Below are positions 36,213 to 44,976 of a DNA stretch of 64,000 nt, piece by piece (within the stretch, counting starts at the first letter, position 1; every line of letters starts with the position of its first letter). The stretch lies in NCBI GenBank assembly GCA_018266375.1, contig JAFEAO010000001.1:70800-134799 (forward strand), in the 5' to 3' direction. Below the pieces are notes generated by a model. The model ran no database searches, had not been told where the DNA came from, and saw nothing but the letters and a program-made list of their open reading frames with translations. A program made the position numbers and the translations under genes. This DNA comes from Bdellovibrionales bacterium. GTDB lineage: Bacteria; Bdellovibrionota; UBA1018; CAIMNF01.

Positions 36213-37241
36213 ATGGAACGCGAACTCATCGAAAAGCGCCAATGGGGCACGTCCGAAGAGTTTCATCGCTACGTGGCGGTGGCGAAATTGTTTCCGGGTC
36301 CGCTATCGTCACTCGTTGCGATCCGTTTAGGCCGCGCTTACGCGGGCGGATGGGCGGCGCTCCTTGCCGGCATCGGCGTGATTCTCCCCGCCTTCGTCAT
36401 GATTTTAATTTTGGCCAAGACCGCGGCGACGCTCGATCAATATCCGTCGCTCGCCCCGCTTTGGGTCGGCCTCACGCTCGCCGCGATCGCGATTTCGTTT
36501 CAAGCGACATACAAACTCACGAAGCCCCTGTATGGCGGCCACGCGCGCTTCAGTACCGTGACGCTCACCGCGCTGATCGCGGTGAGCGGTGTCCTCACCT
36601 ACTGCTTTCCGCGGCTTGAAGCGGTTTTCATCGTTTCAAGCGGCGTGCTTGCGCTCGTGTGGGAACAATGTCGCGCAAGCCGACGCCCGCGCGAAGTCGC
36701 GTCGATCGGGCTTCTCGCTCTCCTTTTTGCCACCTGTTTTCGCGCCTCGGTGTTTACGTTCGGCTCGGGCATCGCGATGGTCCCGGTCTTGCGCTCATTC
36801 TTTATCGAAGAGCATCAGTGGCTGACGAGCCACGAGTTTCTAAAGGGTTTAACGCTTGCGCAGATCACGCCGGGTCCGCTCGTCATTGTCGCAACTTACC
36901 TAGGTCATGCGGTCGCGGGCACTCTGGGCGGACTCGCCGCCACCCTCGGCACCTTCACCCCGACGTTTATTTTCGGTCTTTGGGTGATGCCCAAGTTTGA
37001 ATCCACCATGCTCGGCAATCCCAAGCTCAAGGCGTTTTTCGATGGCTTGCTCCCCGCGGTTTGCGGCGCGATCTTCGGAGCGATGGTCCGGCTCCTGCTC
37101 TTCAGCGCCGTCGTCGACAATATCGTCATGTGGGGACGAGTCGTGATCACTGCGATTCTCACTTTCTTGTGTATCGCGCTCAACTGGAATCCGTTTTTGA
37201 TCTTGGGGATCGGCGGGGCTGCCGCCTATTTGGTATCGTAA
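36213..37241 (+). CDS. chrA: chromate transporter (CHR family), apparent frameshift at the N-terminus
   Basis: Family role: membrane export of chromate. From the first in-frame ATG the protein has 342 residues with about ten membrane segments and two CHR repeats, marked by LFPGP in the first half and FGSGIAMVP...ITPGP in the second. The conserved segment LRLGSTAFGGP lies in the same frame upstream (36162-36194), but no ATG, GTG or TTG precedes it before the stop at 36111. ATG 36145 is one frame off; one extra T in the run 36148-36151 would join it to this segment. The gene may be frameshifted, mis-sequenced or start at a rare codon. Confidence 0.8.
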   Translation: MERELIEKRQWGTSEEFHRYVAVAKLFPGPLSSLVAIRLGRAYAGGWAALLAGIGVILPAFVMILILAKTAATLDQYPSLAPLWVGLTLAAIAISFQATYKLTKPLYGGHARFSTVTLTALIAVSGVLTYCFPRLEAVFIVSSGVLALVWEQCRASRRPREVASIGLLALLFATCFRASVFTFGSGIAMVPVLRSFFIEEHQWLTSHEFLKGLTLAQITPGPLVIVATYLGHAVAGTLGGLAATLGTFTPTFIFGLWVMPKFESTMLGNPKLKAFFDGLLPAVCGAIFGAMVRLLLFSAVVDNIVMWGRVVITAILTFLCIALNWNPFLILGIGGAAAYLVS

Positions 37242-38099
37242 CTAACTGAGCACCTTCGGAATTTCTTTCTTGAAATGCTCGAGCACTTTCTTCATGAGCT
37301 CCGACACCACCGGCTGCTCGTAGTAATGCAGGTAAACCGGCATCCGCAGATTCTTAAAGCCGGTATTGATCTTGATTCCTGGGTGGGATTTTACGAGATG
37401 GATCGGCAGAACACTGCGGCCGATACCGTTCGCGACGCCGTCGATGCAGGAGTAAATTTCGTCCAAGTAACTGCGTTGGAACACCTTGTTTTTTTGCCCC
37501 TGAAGCTCGTAAAAGCGGAATGTGATCATGTCGTGCTCGTCATGGTTCAGATACAGATCGGGATTCGCGCAGCCGAGCTTCGATTCGACGAGCGCGAATT
37601 CTTCTTCGCCGAGCATCTCGGATTTGACCTTGCCACGAGCGTCGTCGTAGTCCATGAACACCGCATCCGCTTCGCCCGACTTGAGCAGCTCGGGAAGGTC
37701 TTTCATCTCGCGAACCATGAAAAAGAGTTGCACGTGAGGATGCGCGGTCAAAAACGACATCAAGGCCTGAAGCACGACCGACCGGCCGATACTGGCGTAA
37801 CAACCGACACGCAAGACACCCTTGATCTTTTTGGACTTCGGGTCTTGGATGCGGGACAAAAGTTCGCCTTCGAGCGAGTCTTTGAGCTTTACGTACTGCA
37901 ATAAATCCACTCCCAGTTCGGTCAAACTCACGCCGGTGCGCTCGCGGATAAACAACGGCGCGCCGATCTCTTCCTCGAGGGCCGAAATCCGATGCGACAA
38001 AGCCGACTGCGTCACGTGGAGGGTTTCAGCGGCTTTCGAAAAGTTTTTGGTTTTCGCGATCGCCACGAACGCTTCGAGTTGATGAGTTTGAAGAGCCAT
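37242..38099 (-). CDS. LysR-family transcriptional regulator
   Basis: 285 residues. Winged helix-turn-helix at about 5-62 (FSKAAETLHVTQSALSHRISALEEEIG), then a periplasmic-binding-like effector domain (about 90-280). It is divergent from the DODA-type dioxygenase gene with only 49 bases between starts, the usual arrangement for a LysR regulator and its target. Effector unknown. It converges with chrA with no gap. Confidence 0.88.
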   Translation of the reverse strand: MALQTHQLEAFVAIAKTKNFSKAAETLHVTQSALSHRISALEEEIGAPLFIRERTGVSLTELGVDLLQYVKLKDSLEGELLSRIQDPKSKKIKGVLRVGCYASIGRSVVLQALMSFLTAHPHVQLFFMVREMKDLPELLKSGEADAVFMDYDDARGKVKSEMLGEEEFALVESKLGCANPDLYLNHDEHDMITFRFYELQGQKNKVFQRSYLDEIYSCIDGVANGIGRSVLPIHLVKSHPGIKINTGFKNLRMPVYLHYYEQPVVSELMKKVLEHFKKEIPKVLS

Positions 38100-38148
38100 A
38101 CCCCAATCCTACCTTGATCATCGCAGCGCTTTCAACTACGCTCTTTGC

Positions 38149-38973
38149 ATGAGCTCGTTCCGCTATCCCACCGTCTTTATTAGCCATGGAACGCCGATGC
38201 TCGCCTTCGGGGATGACCCGTTTCACGAAAATCTGGCGAGGTTTTCGGCGTCGATGCCAAAGCCCAAAGCGATCGCGATCGTATCGGCCCACTCGGTATC
38301 GTCCGAGGACGTTCACGTCCTCCGCACCGATAAAAACTGGATTCAATACGACTTCAGCGGATTTCCCAAAGAACTTTACCAAATCAAGTACGAATGCGCC
38401 GGCGATCCGAAGCTCGCGGATGAAATCGTGCGCCTTCTCAAGGACGCGCAGTTCTCGGTCAAAGTCGATACCGATGCCCCGCTCGATCACGGGATTTGGG
38501 TGCCGCTCCTGAGCCTCTATCCCAAAGGCGACGTACCGGTCGTGCGCATCAGCCTTCCGATCAATTTGATTCCGATCCAACTTTTAAAACTGGGCCACAC
38601 GCTATCGAAGCTTCGCGAAAACGGAGTGATGTTGATCGGCACCGGCGGCGCCGTCCATAACTTGAGCGAGCTTAAGTGGTCGCAAAAACACGGACCGGGC
38701 CACGATTGGGCAAAAGAGTTTGAGCAGTACGTGCTCCTCGCCGTTCAAAACAAAGACGTCGATGCCCTTGTCGCAATCGACGAAAATCCCGAATTTTTTA
38801 AAGCGCATCCGTCGGCCGAGCACTATTTGCCGATTCTCTTTGCCGTGGGGGCCGCTCTTCCGGGTGACGAAATGCGAGTCATCTTCAAAGGCGTCGAGTA
38901 CGGCTCGCTCTCGATGTTGTGTTTTGAGTTAAACCGCAAAGGTGAAATTGAAAAAGCTCATTCACTTCATTAA
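38149..38973 (+). CDS. DODA-type extradiol ring-cleaving dioxygenase (YgiD-like)
   Basis: 274 residues of the class III LigB/DODA family, which opens catechol-type rings using a metal. Predicted metal/catalytic His residues: His13 (ISHGTP), His48 (SAHS), His114 (PLDHGIWVPL), His170 (GTGGAVHNL) and His225 (AEHYLPIL). YgiD-like proteins can cleave DOPA in the 4,5-position, but the natural substrate is usually unknown. It is probably controlled by the divergent LysR gene. Its end overlaps the next gene by 32 bases. Confidence 0.85.
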   Translation: MSSFRYPTVFISHGTPMLAFGDDPFHENLARFSASMPKPKAIAIVSAHSVSSEDVHVLRTDKNWIQYDFSGFPKELYQIKYECAGDPKLADEIVRLLKDAQFSVKVDTDAPLDHGIWVPLLSLYPKGDVPVVRISLPINLIPIQLLKLGHTLSKLRENGVMLIGTGGAVHNLSELKWSQKHGPGHDWAKEFEQYVLLAVQNKDVDALVAIDENPEFFKAHPSAEHYLPILFAVGAALPGDEMRVIFKGVEYGSLSMLCFELNRKGEIEKAHSLH

Positions 38974-40426
38974 ATCGGATCTGAGTCCGCTTGAAAAGTT
39001 GGGCATCGCGATTCTACTCGTCGGACATTTGCTCGCCGCCTACCACTCGTTCGGCTTCCATCACCCGGACGAACACTTCCAGATTTTTGAGTTCGCGCAC
39101 GCCTACCTCGGGCTCTCGAATACCGCGCATCTTCCGTGGGAGTACACCGCACAAATCCGTCCGTGGTTTCAGCCTTTTTTACATGTAATCGTGATGAAGG
39201 CGGCACTCGTCGCGAACCTTTACGACCCGTTTAAGATCGCCTTTTTGTGCCGGGCGATTTATGGGCTCTTAAACGTATGGATGCTCTTCACGCTTTGGCG
39301 CTCGTTCCGGGTGCGCTTCATGCTCAATGAAATTTGGTGGCCGCTGATTGCCGGAGTCTGGTTTTTCCCGTACATCCACGTGCGCACCTCGAGCGAGAAC
39401 CTCGCCGGAATTTTCTTAGGCTTTGCGTTTTTGCAACTGTGGAAGCCGCTCGTGCGGCGCGGGCCGCATTGGTTTAAGGCCGGTCTCCTGTTTGGTTTTG
39501 CTTTTTTGGCGCGATATCAGATAGCGCTTGGGCTGGTCGGGATCGCCGTCGTGCTTTTTGTGCAAGCGCGCCGGATCACGCTCGATCACCTGAAGATGGG
39601 CGCGGGCTTTGTGATTCCGGTCGTACTCGGAGTCGTTTTAGACCGTATCGGATACGGGAACTGGGTCTTTACCGCTTATCGGTATTTTACCGTGAACCTT
39701 GTCGACGGCATCGCGGCAACCTTTAACCCCTACCCCTGGTATCAGTATTTTATTTGGATCCTGCAGCTCAATCCGTTCGTATCGATTCCGCTCTTCGCGG
39801 GGTTCGCCACCTACCTTGTGCGGCACCGTCGCGACGTCCTGAGCGCGTTCACCTTCACGTTTTTCTTTTTACATCTCTTTATCACCAACAAAGAATACCG
39901 TTTCTTGTTCCCGATCCTGAATTTCGTGCCGTTTATGGTGGCGGTGGCGTATGACGGTTACGCTCGAGTGGTTGCACGTCGTGCGTTTTGGATTTCTTAC
40001 GCATTGGTGAGCTTCCTAGCATTCTACGCTTCAGCGATGCGCGGAGCTGCGATCCACACCCTTTGGCCGAGCGAAACCTACAGCCACTACCACGAGCCGG
40101 GTGACCGCTGGGTCTCGAACCGCGATTTTAAAAATCTTGCGCAGACGGCATATTATAACATCTCTGACATCAATCTCACCGTCGTCCACTCGTCCGAGGA
40201 GTTGGTGCAAACCCTCCGCCAGGGCGGCAAGTGGAACGTGATCATCGACGGAAAACTCGAGGACGCACTGACGCAAGAACTCGTGGACGTGGTTTCGCAC
40301 GGGGGATGCTGGCGAATTTCAACCTCGTACCCTGATATCTTGTTCGCTTGGCGCGAGCAATTCCCGATCATAAAACGACTGATCTTTAAAGGGTACTATC
40401 AGTGTGATATGGGTGCGGGGGCCTAG
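38942..40426 (+). CDS. GT22-like membrane mannosyltransferase (ALG9/PIG-B family type)
   Basis: 494 residues with about ten membrane segments. The first periplasmic loop has HPDEHFQ (41-47), the hallmark motif of glycosyltransferase family 22, which uses a polyprenyl-phosphate sugar donor. In eukaryotes these enzymes build N-glycans and GPI anchors; in bacteria they are rare and their acceptors unknown. The start is GTG at 38942, inside the dioxygenase gene. The last four bases overlap the convergent pepF gene. Confidence 0.75.
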   Translation: MKLKKLIHFIKSDLSPLEKLGIAILLVGHLLAAYHSFGFHHPDEHFQIFEFAHAYLGLSNTAHLPWEYTAQIRPWFQPFLHVIVMKAALVANLYDPFKIAFLCRAIYGLLNVWMLFTLWRSFRVRFMLNEIWWPLIAGVWFFPYIHVRTSSENLAGIFLGFAFLQLWKPLVRRGPHWFKAGLLFGFAFLARYQIALGLVGIAVVLFVQARRITLDHLKMGAGFVIPVVLGVVLDRIGYGNWVFTAYRYFTVNLVDGIAATFNPYPWYQYFIWILQLNPFVSIPLFAGFATYLVRHRRDVLSAFTFTFFFLHLFITNKEYRFLFPILNFVPFMVAVAYDGYARVVARRAFWISYALVSFLAFYASAMRGAAIHTLWPSETYSHYHEPGDRWVSNRDFKNLAQTAYYNISDINLTVVHSSEELVQTLRQGGKWNVIIDGKLEDALTQELVDVVSHGGCWRISTSYPDILFAWREQFPIIKRLIFKGYYQCDMGAGA

Positions 40427-42216
40427 CCATTCAACTTCTCGAACTCGTTGAGCGCATCTTCAAACACTTTGAACGCCGCTTCGATCGGTTTCGAGTCACG
40501 AAGATCGACTCCCGCCTTGATCATCGTGTCGAGCGGATCCTGGCTTGAACCGGACCTCAAGAAGTCCAGGTATTTTTCGCGAATCGTGGTATCGCCATCG
40601 TAGATCTTGCGCGCAAAGTACTGAGCGGCCGCAAAGCTCGTCGAATACTTGTATACGTAGAAATTGTAATAGAAATGCGGAATACGCGACCACTCATGCT
40701 TAATCAGTTCGTGTTGTTCGATACCCTTACCGTAGTAAAGCACGTTTAACTTCGAGTAGTGCGAGCCGAGCGTGTCGGACGTGAGCGGTTCACCCCGCTC
40801 CGCCATCGCATGGATGTCGCGTTCGAATTCGGCAAACTGCACCTGACGGTACAAGGTCCCGCGGAATTGATTGAAGAGGTGGTCCAGGAGATACAACTTC
40901 ATCTCTTTCGTTTCGGCTCTATCATAGAGGTGGAAGTGCAGGAGCATTTCGTTCGTGGTCGACGCAACCTCGGCCAGGAAGATCGAATAGTCGGCTTTCG
41001 GATACGGCTGATTGGTATTGGAGTGGAAGCTGTGGAGCGAATGCCCAAGTTCATGCGCCAACGTGAACGCGCTACTCAAATTGTTTTTGTGATTGAGCAG
41101 GATGTAAGGCTTCGTGCGGTACATGCCGCTTGAATACGCGCCCGAGCGTTTGCCCGGAGTATAATACACATCGATCCAGCGTTCATCGAACGCCTTCTTT
41201 AAGTTTCCACGATACTCCTCGCCGAGCGGCTTCACGCTCTCGAGCACCATTTCCATGGCTTGCTCGTAGGTGTACTCGACGTTAGCCGGACGAACCATCG
41301 GCACGAAGATGTCGTAGAGAGACAGATCGCTCAATCCGATTAATTTTTTACGAAGCTCGATCCAGCGATGGAGCAAGTGCAGGTGCTTATGAACGGTATC
41401 GATCAAGCCGTTATAAACCTGTAGCGGGATCGCATCGCCGAATAAGCTTGCTTCGATCGCCGAGTTAAAACGGCGGGCGCGAGCGTAGAAAATTTGCTTT
41501 TTAACGTGGTTGTCGAGCGTCGATGCGATCGTGTTTTGATACTGACCGAAATTCGAGAGATAGCCTTCGAACGCATTCTTGCGAAGCACGCGATCTTCAG
41601 ACTCCAGACACGTGATATAGTTGCCGTGATTGACTTCGATCTCGACACCCTTGCCGTTTTTCACGAACGGCATTTTCATATCGGCGTTTTCAAGCAGGCT
41701 GAACGTCTTGTATCCCCCGCCCATAGGTTCGCTTGCAAGCGTGAGTAACTCCTCGACTTCGGCCGAGCGTTGGTGCGGTTTCGAGCGAATCAAAAATTCG
41801 ATGCGGCGCGAGTGTTCTCTCAACAGCGGATCGCGCTCATAACTCTTCAATGTCTCGATCGGGAGATCGAGCAGCTCCGGATCAATCCACGATAGGCGCG
41901 CGCCGGTTTCGGTGAGCTTCATACGGATGCGATCGACACGTCCCAAGTTCGTGGTGTCGCGCGTGTCTTGATCGGACGTCAGATGTGCGTACACGTAAAG
42001 TTTTTCGGCGAGGAGATTCAAATCCACCTGCTCATCAAACGCGGTTTTCAGCGTCTTTGCGCTGGTTCCGATCGTGCCATGGTACTTTTCCACTTTCTGC
42101 ACGAGACCCTCGATTTTTTTGAAATCTTCTTCCCACGTTGCCAAGTTGGGATAGATGAGATCGAGGTTCCAGCGGTCTCTTTCGTTAACGTCAGTGCGTG
42201 ATTTGAATTGGTCCAT
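40423..42216 (-). CDS. pepF: oligoendopeptidase F, M3 family
   Basis: 597-residue zinc peptidase that cuts short peptides in the cytoplasm. The zinc motif is HELGH (His388-Glu389...His392), followed by the third ligand region EVASTTNEMLL. The start at 42216 is preferred over a longer frame because GGGAG precedes it at good distance. Length is typical for PepF. Confidence 0.95.
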   Translation of the reverse strand: MDQFKSRTDVNERDRWNLDLIYPNLATWEEDFKKIEGLVQKVEKYHGTIGTSAKTLKTAFDEQVDLNLLAEKLYVYAHLTSDQDTRDTTNLGRVDRIRMKLTETGARLSWIDPELLDLPIETLKSYERDPLLREHSRRIEFLIRSKPHQRSAEVEELLTLASEPMGGGYKTFSLLENADMKMPFVKNGKGVEIEVNHGNYITCLESEDRVLRKNAFEGYLSNFGQYQNTIASTLDNHVKKQIFYARARRFNSAIEASLFGDAIPLQVYNGLIDTVHKHLHLLHRWIELRKKLIGLSDLSLYDIFVPMVRPANVEYTYEQAMEMVLESVKPLGEEYRGNLKKAFDERWIDVYYTPGKRSGAYSSGMYRTKPYILLNHKNNLSSAFTLAHELGHSLHSFHSNTNQPYPKADYSIFLAEVASTTNEMLLHFHLYDRAETKEMKLYLLDHLFNQFRGTLYRQVQFAEFERDIHAMAERGEPLTSDTLGSHYSKLNVLYYGKGIEQHELIKHEWSRIPHFYYNFYVYKYSTSFAAAQYFARKIYDGDTTIREKYLDFLRSGSSQDPLDTMIKAGVDLRDSKPIEAAFKVFEDALNEFEKLNG

Positions 42217-42287
42217 ACTCCCAGATTGTAGCAAATCTGCAGTGATGACCAATTGAGTTAATCGATGGAGTTATCGCCGTCAAAATA

Positions 42288-42893
42288 CTAACGCGTAATC
42301 CAGGAAAACTGCCTCGAGTGGCGATCCCCACGCCGATAACTGCAGTACTTGAACTCGCCCGCAGCAGTTTGAGTACACCTCGAGCAGTCGGGATGGATTT
42401 CGGTAGACGCCACGCCGAGCTTACGCAACTGATGCTCGTTAACCGCGGTTACGTCCAGACGGCGGTATGTGGGTTCAATCACGTGAGGGTCCAGGTCGGG
42501 GAACTCCGCTTTGAACCGAAGAATCAACTCCTCGCTCACCTCGTAACAATCCGCTTTGATCGACGGACCGAGCATCGCGTGCCAATCCCCCGGATGTGAC
42601 CACTCTTCCGGCAAAGATTGAAAAAAACGTTCAGATATGCGCGCGTAAGTCCCGCGCCAACCGGCGTGGAGTGCGGCCACCGCCTTACCGTCGGTACGAT
42701 AAAGCAAGATCGGCACGCAATCGGCGGTCACGACGTTTACTTTCATGTCAGGCAATCGAGTCCAAAAGCCATCGGCGTCACCGCATGCTTGACCGGGCGA
42801 AGCGATTTCCACGCAACGCACTCCGTGCACTTGTCGCCGAGTGTATGGTTCATCCAGCGGGGGAAAACTCGCTTCGCCAAAGACATGGATCAT
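42288..42893 (-). CDS. pgeF: peptidoglycan editing factor / purine nucleoside phosphorylase, YfiH family
   Basis: 201 residues of the copper/zinc 'laccase-domain' family. Motifs: QVHG (His23), TADCVPILL (Cys59), HAGWRGT (His76), a DCYEVS segment (Cys116) and a C-terminal SYRRGDRHSRQFSWI. Some members phosphorolyse purine nucleosides and deaminate adenosine; others remove wrong muropeptides. It is short at the N-terminus relative to the usual 240-260 residues. It is divergent from the urate-degradation operon, which makes a purine-salvage role attractive here. Confidence 0.85.
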   Translation of the reverse strand: MIHVFGEASFPPLDEPYTRRQVHGVRCVEIASPGQACGDADGFWTRLPDMKVNVVTADCVPILLYRTDGKAVAALHAGWRGTYARISERFFQSLPEEWSHPGDWHAMLGPSIKADCYEVSEELILRFKAEFPDLDPHVIEPTYRRLDVTAVNEHQLRKLGVASTEIHPDCSRCTQTAAGEFKYCSYRRGDRHSRQFSWITR

Positions 42894-42971
42894 AGAAACA
42901 TACTAAAGGACAATGAATCGCGCGAGCAAGTCTATGGGCGTGCCGCTCTCGAACGCGCGCCGCACAAATAG

Positions 42972-43000
42972 TTGTACTTTCCCCTTAAATTGAATACTCT
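42972..43000 (+). promoter_or_regulatory. sigma70-type promoter of the purine-degradation operon, leaderless
   Basis: TTGTAC (42972-42977), a 17-base spacer and TACTCT (42995-43000). Transcription would start about 43006-43008, right at the GTG start codon 43007, which has no Shine-Dalgarno. The mRNA would thus be leaderless. Confidence 0.5.
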
Positions 43001-43006
43001 TGGGCA

Positions 43007-44623
43007 GTGAATCAAGAAATTTTTGAATGGCTCTTGCTACTCGGACGTTGGCTGCACATCATGGTCGGCATCACGTGGATCGGTACCTCCATCTTCTTTA
43101 TGTGGCTCGACCGCAGCATCGAGTACAACGCCGAATCGAAACGCGAAGGTCACCTGGGCGAACTCTGGATGGTCCACGGCGGCGGCTTCTATCACGTCGA
43201 AAAAATGCTGATGGGTCCGACCAAAGTTCCGGAGCAACTCCACTGGTTCAAGTGGGAATCCTACTGGACCTGGATGAGCGGCATCTTCCTCCTCGCGGCG
43301 ATTTTCTACGCCGGCAACGGCACCTTCCTCCTCGACTCCACGGTTTCAAACGTGAGCTTCACTCAAGCACTGGGCTTAAGCATTATCTCCGTCGCCGGCT
43401 CGTGGTTCTTTTACGATTTTTTGTGGGAGTCATCGCTCACCAAAAAAAGTCCGGTCACCGGTCACGTGCTCACGCTCCTGTGGTTCGGCGGCATGACCTA
43501 CTTTTTATGCCACACCTTGAGCGGTCGCGCGGCCTACATGCACATCGGCGCGATGGTCGGCACCTGGATGACGGCAAACGTGTTTCTGCGAATCATCCCC
43601 CGCCAAGTCAAGATGGTCGAAGCCTCAAAGCGCGGCGAAGCCGTCAATCAAGACTGGGCCAAAAACGCCAAGAACCGCTCGACTCACAATACTTATTTTA
43701 CCTTGCCGGTGATCTTCATCATGTTGTCGAATCACTTTCCGTCCACTTACGGCAACAAGTACAATTGGCTCATCTTGATCGCGATCAGCGCCGCGGGAGC
43801 CGCAATCCGCGAATTCTTCGTGGTGCGCTTAAAAAATCCAGGTCGCGCGAAAACTTTTGCCGCTATCGGCGCGGCGTTGATTCTCGCCGTGATGATCTTT
43901 ACTCGCGAAAACATGGGCTCGAATGCGCCAGCAACGGGCGAGGCCGAAGTGCAAGCTGTGGCTCAAACTTCCGCGGCAGTTGTTCCCGCAGGTCCGGTCG
44001 GGACCATCAAAGGTATCGTAAAATACACGGGCGGAGCGATTCATGGTGAAGCTATCCAAGTTCCGCTCCCTTGCAATCCGGCCAAAGGCGAAGTGTACGC
44101 CAACGACATCCTCGTCAAGGACGGACGCGTTCAAAACGCGCTCGCGCGCATCACCGCGGGCCTTAAAGACAAGTACACCGATGTTCCGACAACTCCCGTC
44201 ACTTTGGATCAAAAAAACTGTCAATACGAGCCCCGCGTGATCGGCGTTCGCGTCGGACAGAGGGTCGATATCGTCAATAGCGATCCGCTGTTTCACAACG
44301 TACGATCGTTTACTAAAAACAACGAGGAGTTCAACCTCGCGATGCCGAGCCAGAACGAGCACATCATGCGCGTTTTCAGCAAGCCCGAGATCTTCGTGCA
44401 AACCAAATGCTCGGTGCACCCGTGGATGAGCGCTTCGATCGCGGTGATGGATCATCCGTTTTTTAACGTTACGGGCGCCGACGGAACGTTTACGATTCCA
44501 AATGTCCCGGTCGGCGAATACACCCTCGAGATCTGGCACGAAGTCTTCGGATCGCAGACTAAAAAAATTACGGTTAAAGAAAATCAGGCCGTGGATCTAG
44601 AATTCACGATGCAGGGAAAATAA
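43007..44623 (+). CDS. puuD: membrane urate oxidase (PuuD-type) fused to an amicyanin-like copper domain
   Basis: 538 residues. Residues 1-305 are a PuuD-type urate hydroxylase domain with about eight membrane segments and characteristic LGRWLHIMVGITWIGTSIFF, GGGFYHVEK, THNTYFTLPV and SNHFP segments; it converts urate to 5-hydroxyisourate in the membrane. Known PuuD proteins end in a cytochrome c domain. Here a linker leads instead to a cupredoxin-like domain (about 330-490) with type 1 copper ligands His430, Cys468, His471 and Met474 in an amicyanin-like CxxHPxM arrangement, followed by a beta-sandwich tail. Electrons would then go to copper rather than haem (inference). Start is GTG, probably leaderless. 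First gene of a purine-degradation operon. Confidence 0.88.
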   Translation: MNQEIFEWLLLLGRWLHIMVGITWIGTSIFFMWLDRSIEYNAESKREGHLGELWMVHGGGFYHVEKMLMGPTKVPEQLHWFKWESYWTWMSGIFLLAAIFYAGNGTFLLDSTVSNVSFTQALGLSIISVAGSWFFYDFLWESSLTKKSPVTGHVLTLLWFGGMTYFLCHTLSGRAAYMHIGAMVGTWMTANVFLRIIPRQVKMVEASKRGEAVNQDWAKNAKNRSTHNTYFTLPVIFIMLSNHFPSTYGNKYNWLILIAISAAGAAIREFFVVRLKNPGRAKTFAAIGAALILAVMIFTRENMGSNAPATGEAEVQAVAQTSAAVVPAGPVGTIKGIVKYTGGAIHGEAIQVPLPCNPAKGEVYANDILVKDGRVQNALARITAGLKDKYTDVPTTPVTLDQKNCQYEPRVIGVRVGQRVDIVNSDPLFHNVRSFTKNNEEFNLAMPSQNEHIMRVFSKPEIFVQTKCSVHPWMSASIAVMDHPFFNVTGADGTFTIPNVPVGEYTLEIWHEVFGSQTKKITVKENQAVDLEFTMQGK

Positions 44624-44643
44624 GCCTTGGACCAGGGAGGAAC

Positions 44644-44967
44644 ATGATCAGCACACACGTTTTAGATACCAGCTCCGGAACGCCGGGAGTCGGCGTCGCG
44701 GTCAAACTTCAAATCAAATCGGGCTCGTCTTGGACGTCCGTCGCAACCGGCGTCACCAACTCCGACGGCCGATTCGTATTTGATTGCGAAAAAACCGCCG
44801 GAACCTACCAACTCACATTTGAAATCGAAGACTACTTAAAGAAGCATTCCCAGGAATACTTTTTCCTGGCCGCGCCGGTCATCTTTAAAATTTCGGATAC
44901 CGCCCGTAAATATCACGTGCCTCTCCTTTTAAATCCATTCGGCTATTCGACTTATCGGGGGACGTAA
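44644..44967 (+). CDS. uraH: 5-hydroxyisourate hydrolase
   Basis: Transthyretin-like enzyme that hydrolyses 5-hydroxyisourate to OHCU. The 107 residues include His5 (STHVLD), Arg43 (SDGRF), His91 (KYHVPLLL) and the C-terminal YRGT, where the family usually has YRGS. No signal peptide. It lies 20 bases after the urate-oxidase fusion, with AGGAGG upstream, and ten bases before the multidomain enzyme, so it supplies step two of the pathway. Confidence 0.95.
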   Translation: MISTHVLDTSSGTPGVGVAVKLQIKSGSSWTSVATGVTNSDGRFVFDCEKTAGTYQLTFEIEDYLKKHSQEYFFLAAPVIFKISDTARKYHVPLLLNPFGYSTYRGT

Positions 44968-44976
44968 CACGCACGC

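Noticed and set aside
42912..42992. 26-codon ORF after AAAGGA before the urate operon
   Set aside because: The Shine-Dalgarno is only two bases from the ATG, the frame runs through the better-supported promoter, and the peptide looks random.
43027..44049. 340-codon frame overlapping the urate-oxidase gene on the same strand
   Set aside because: Arg/His/Ser-rich with no membrane segments or motifs, while the chosen frame has clear PuuD and cupredoxin motifs.
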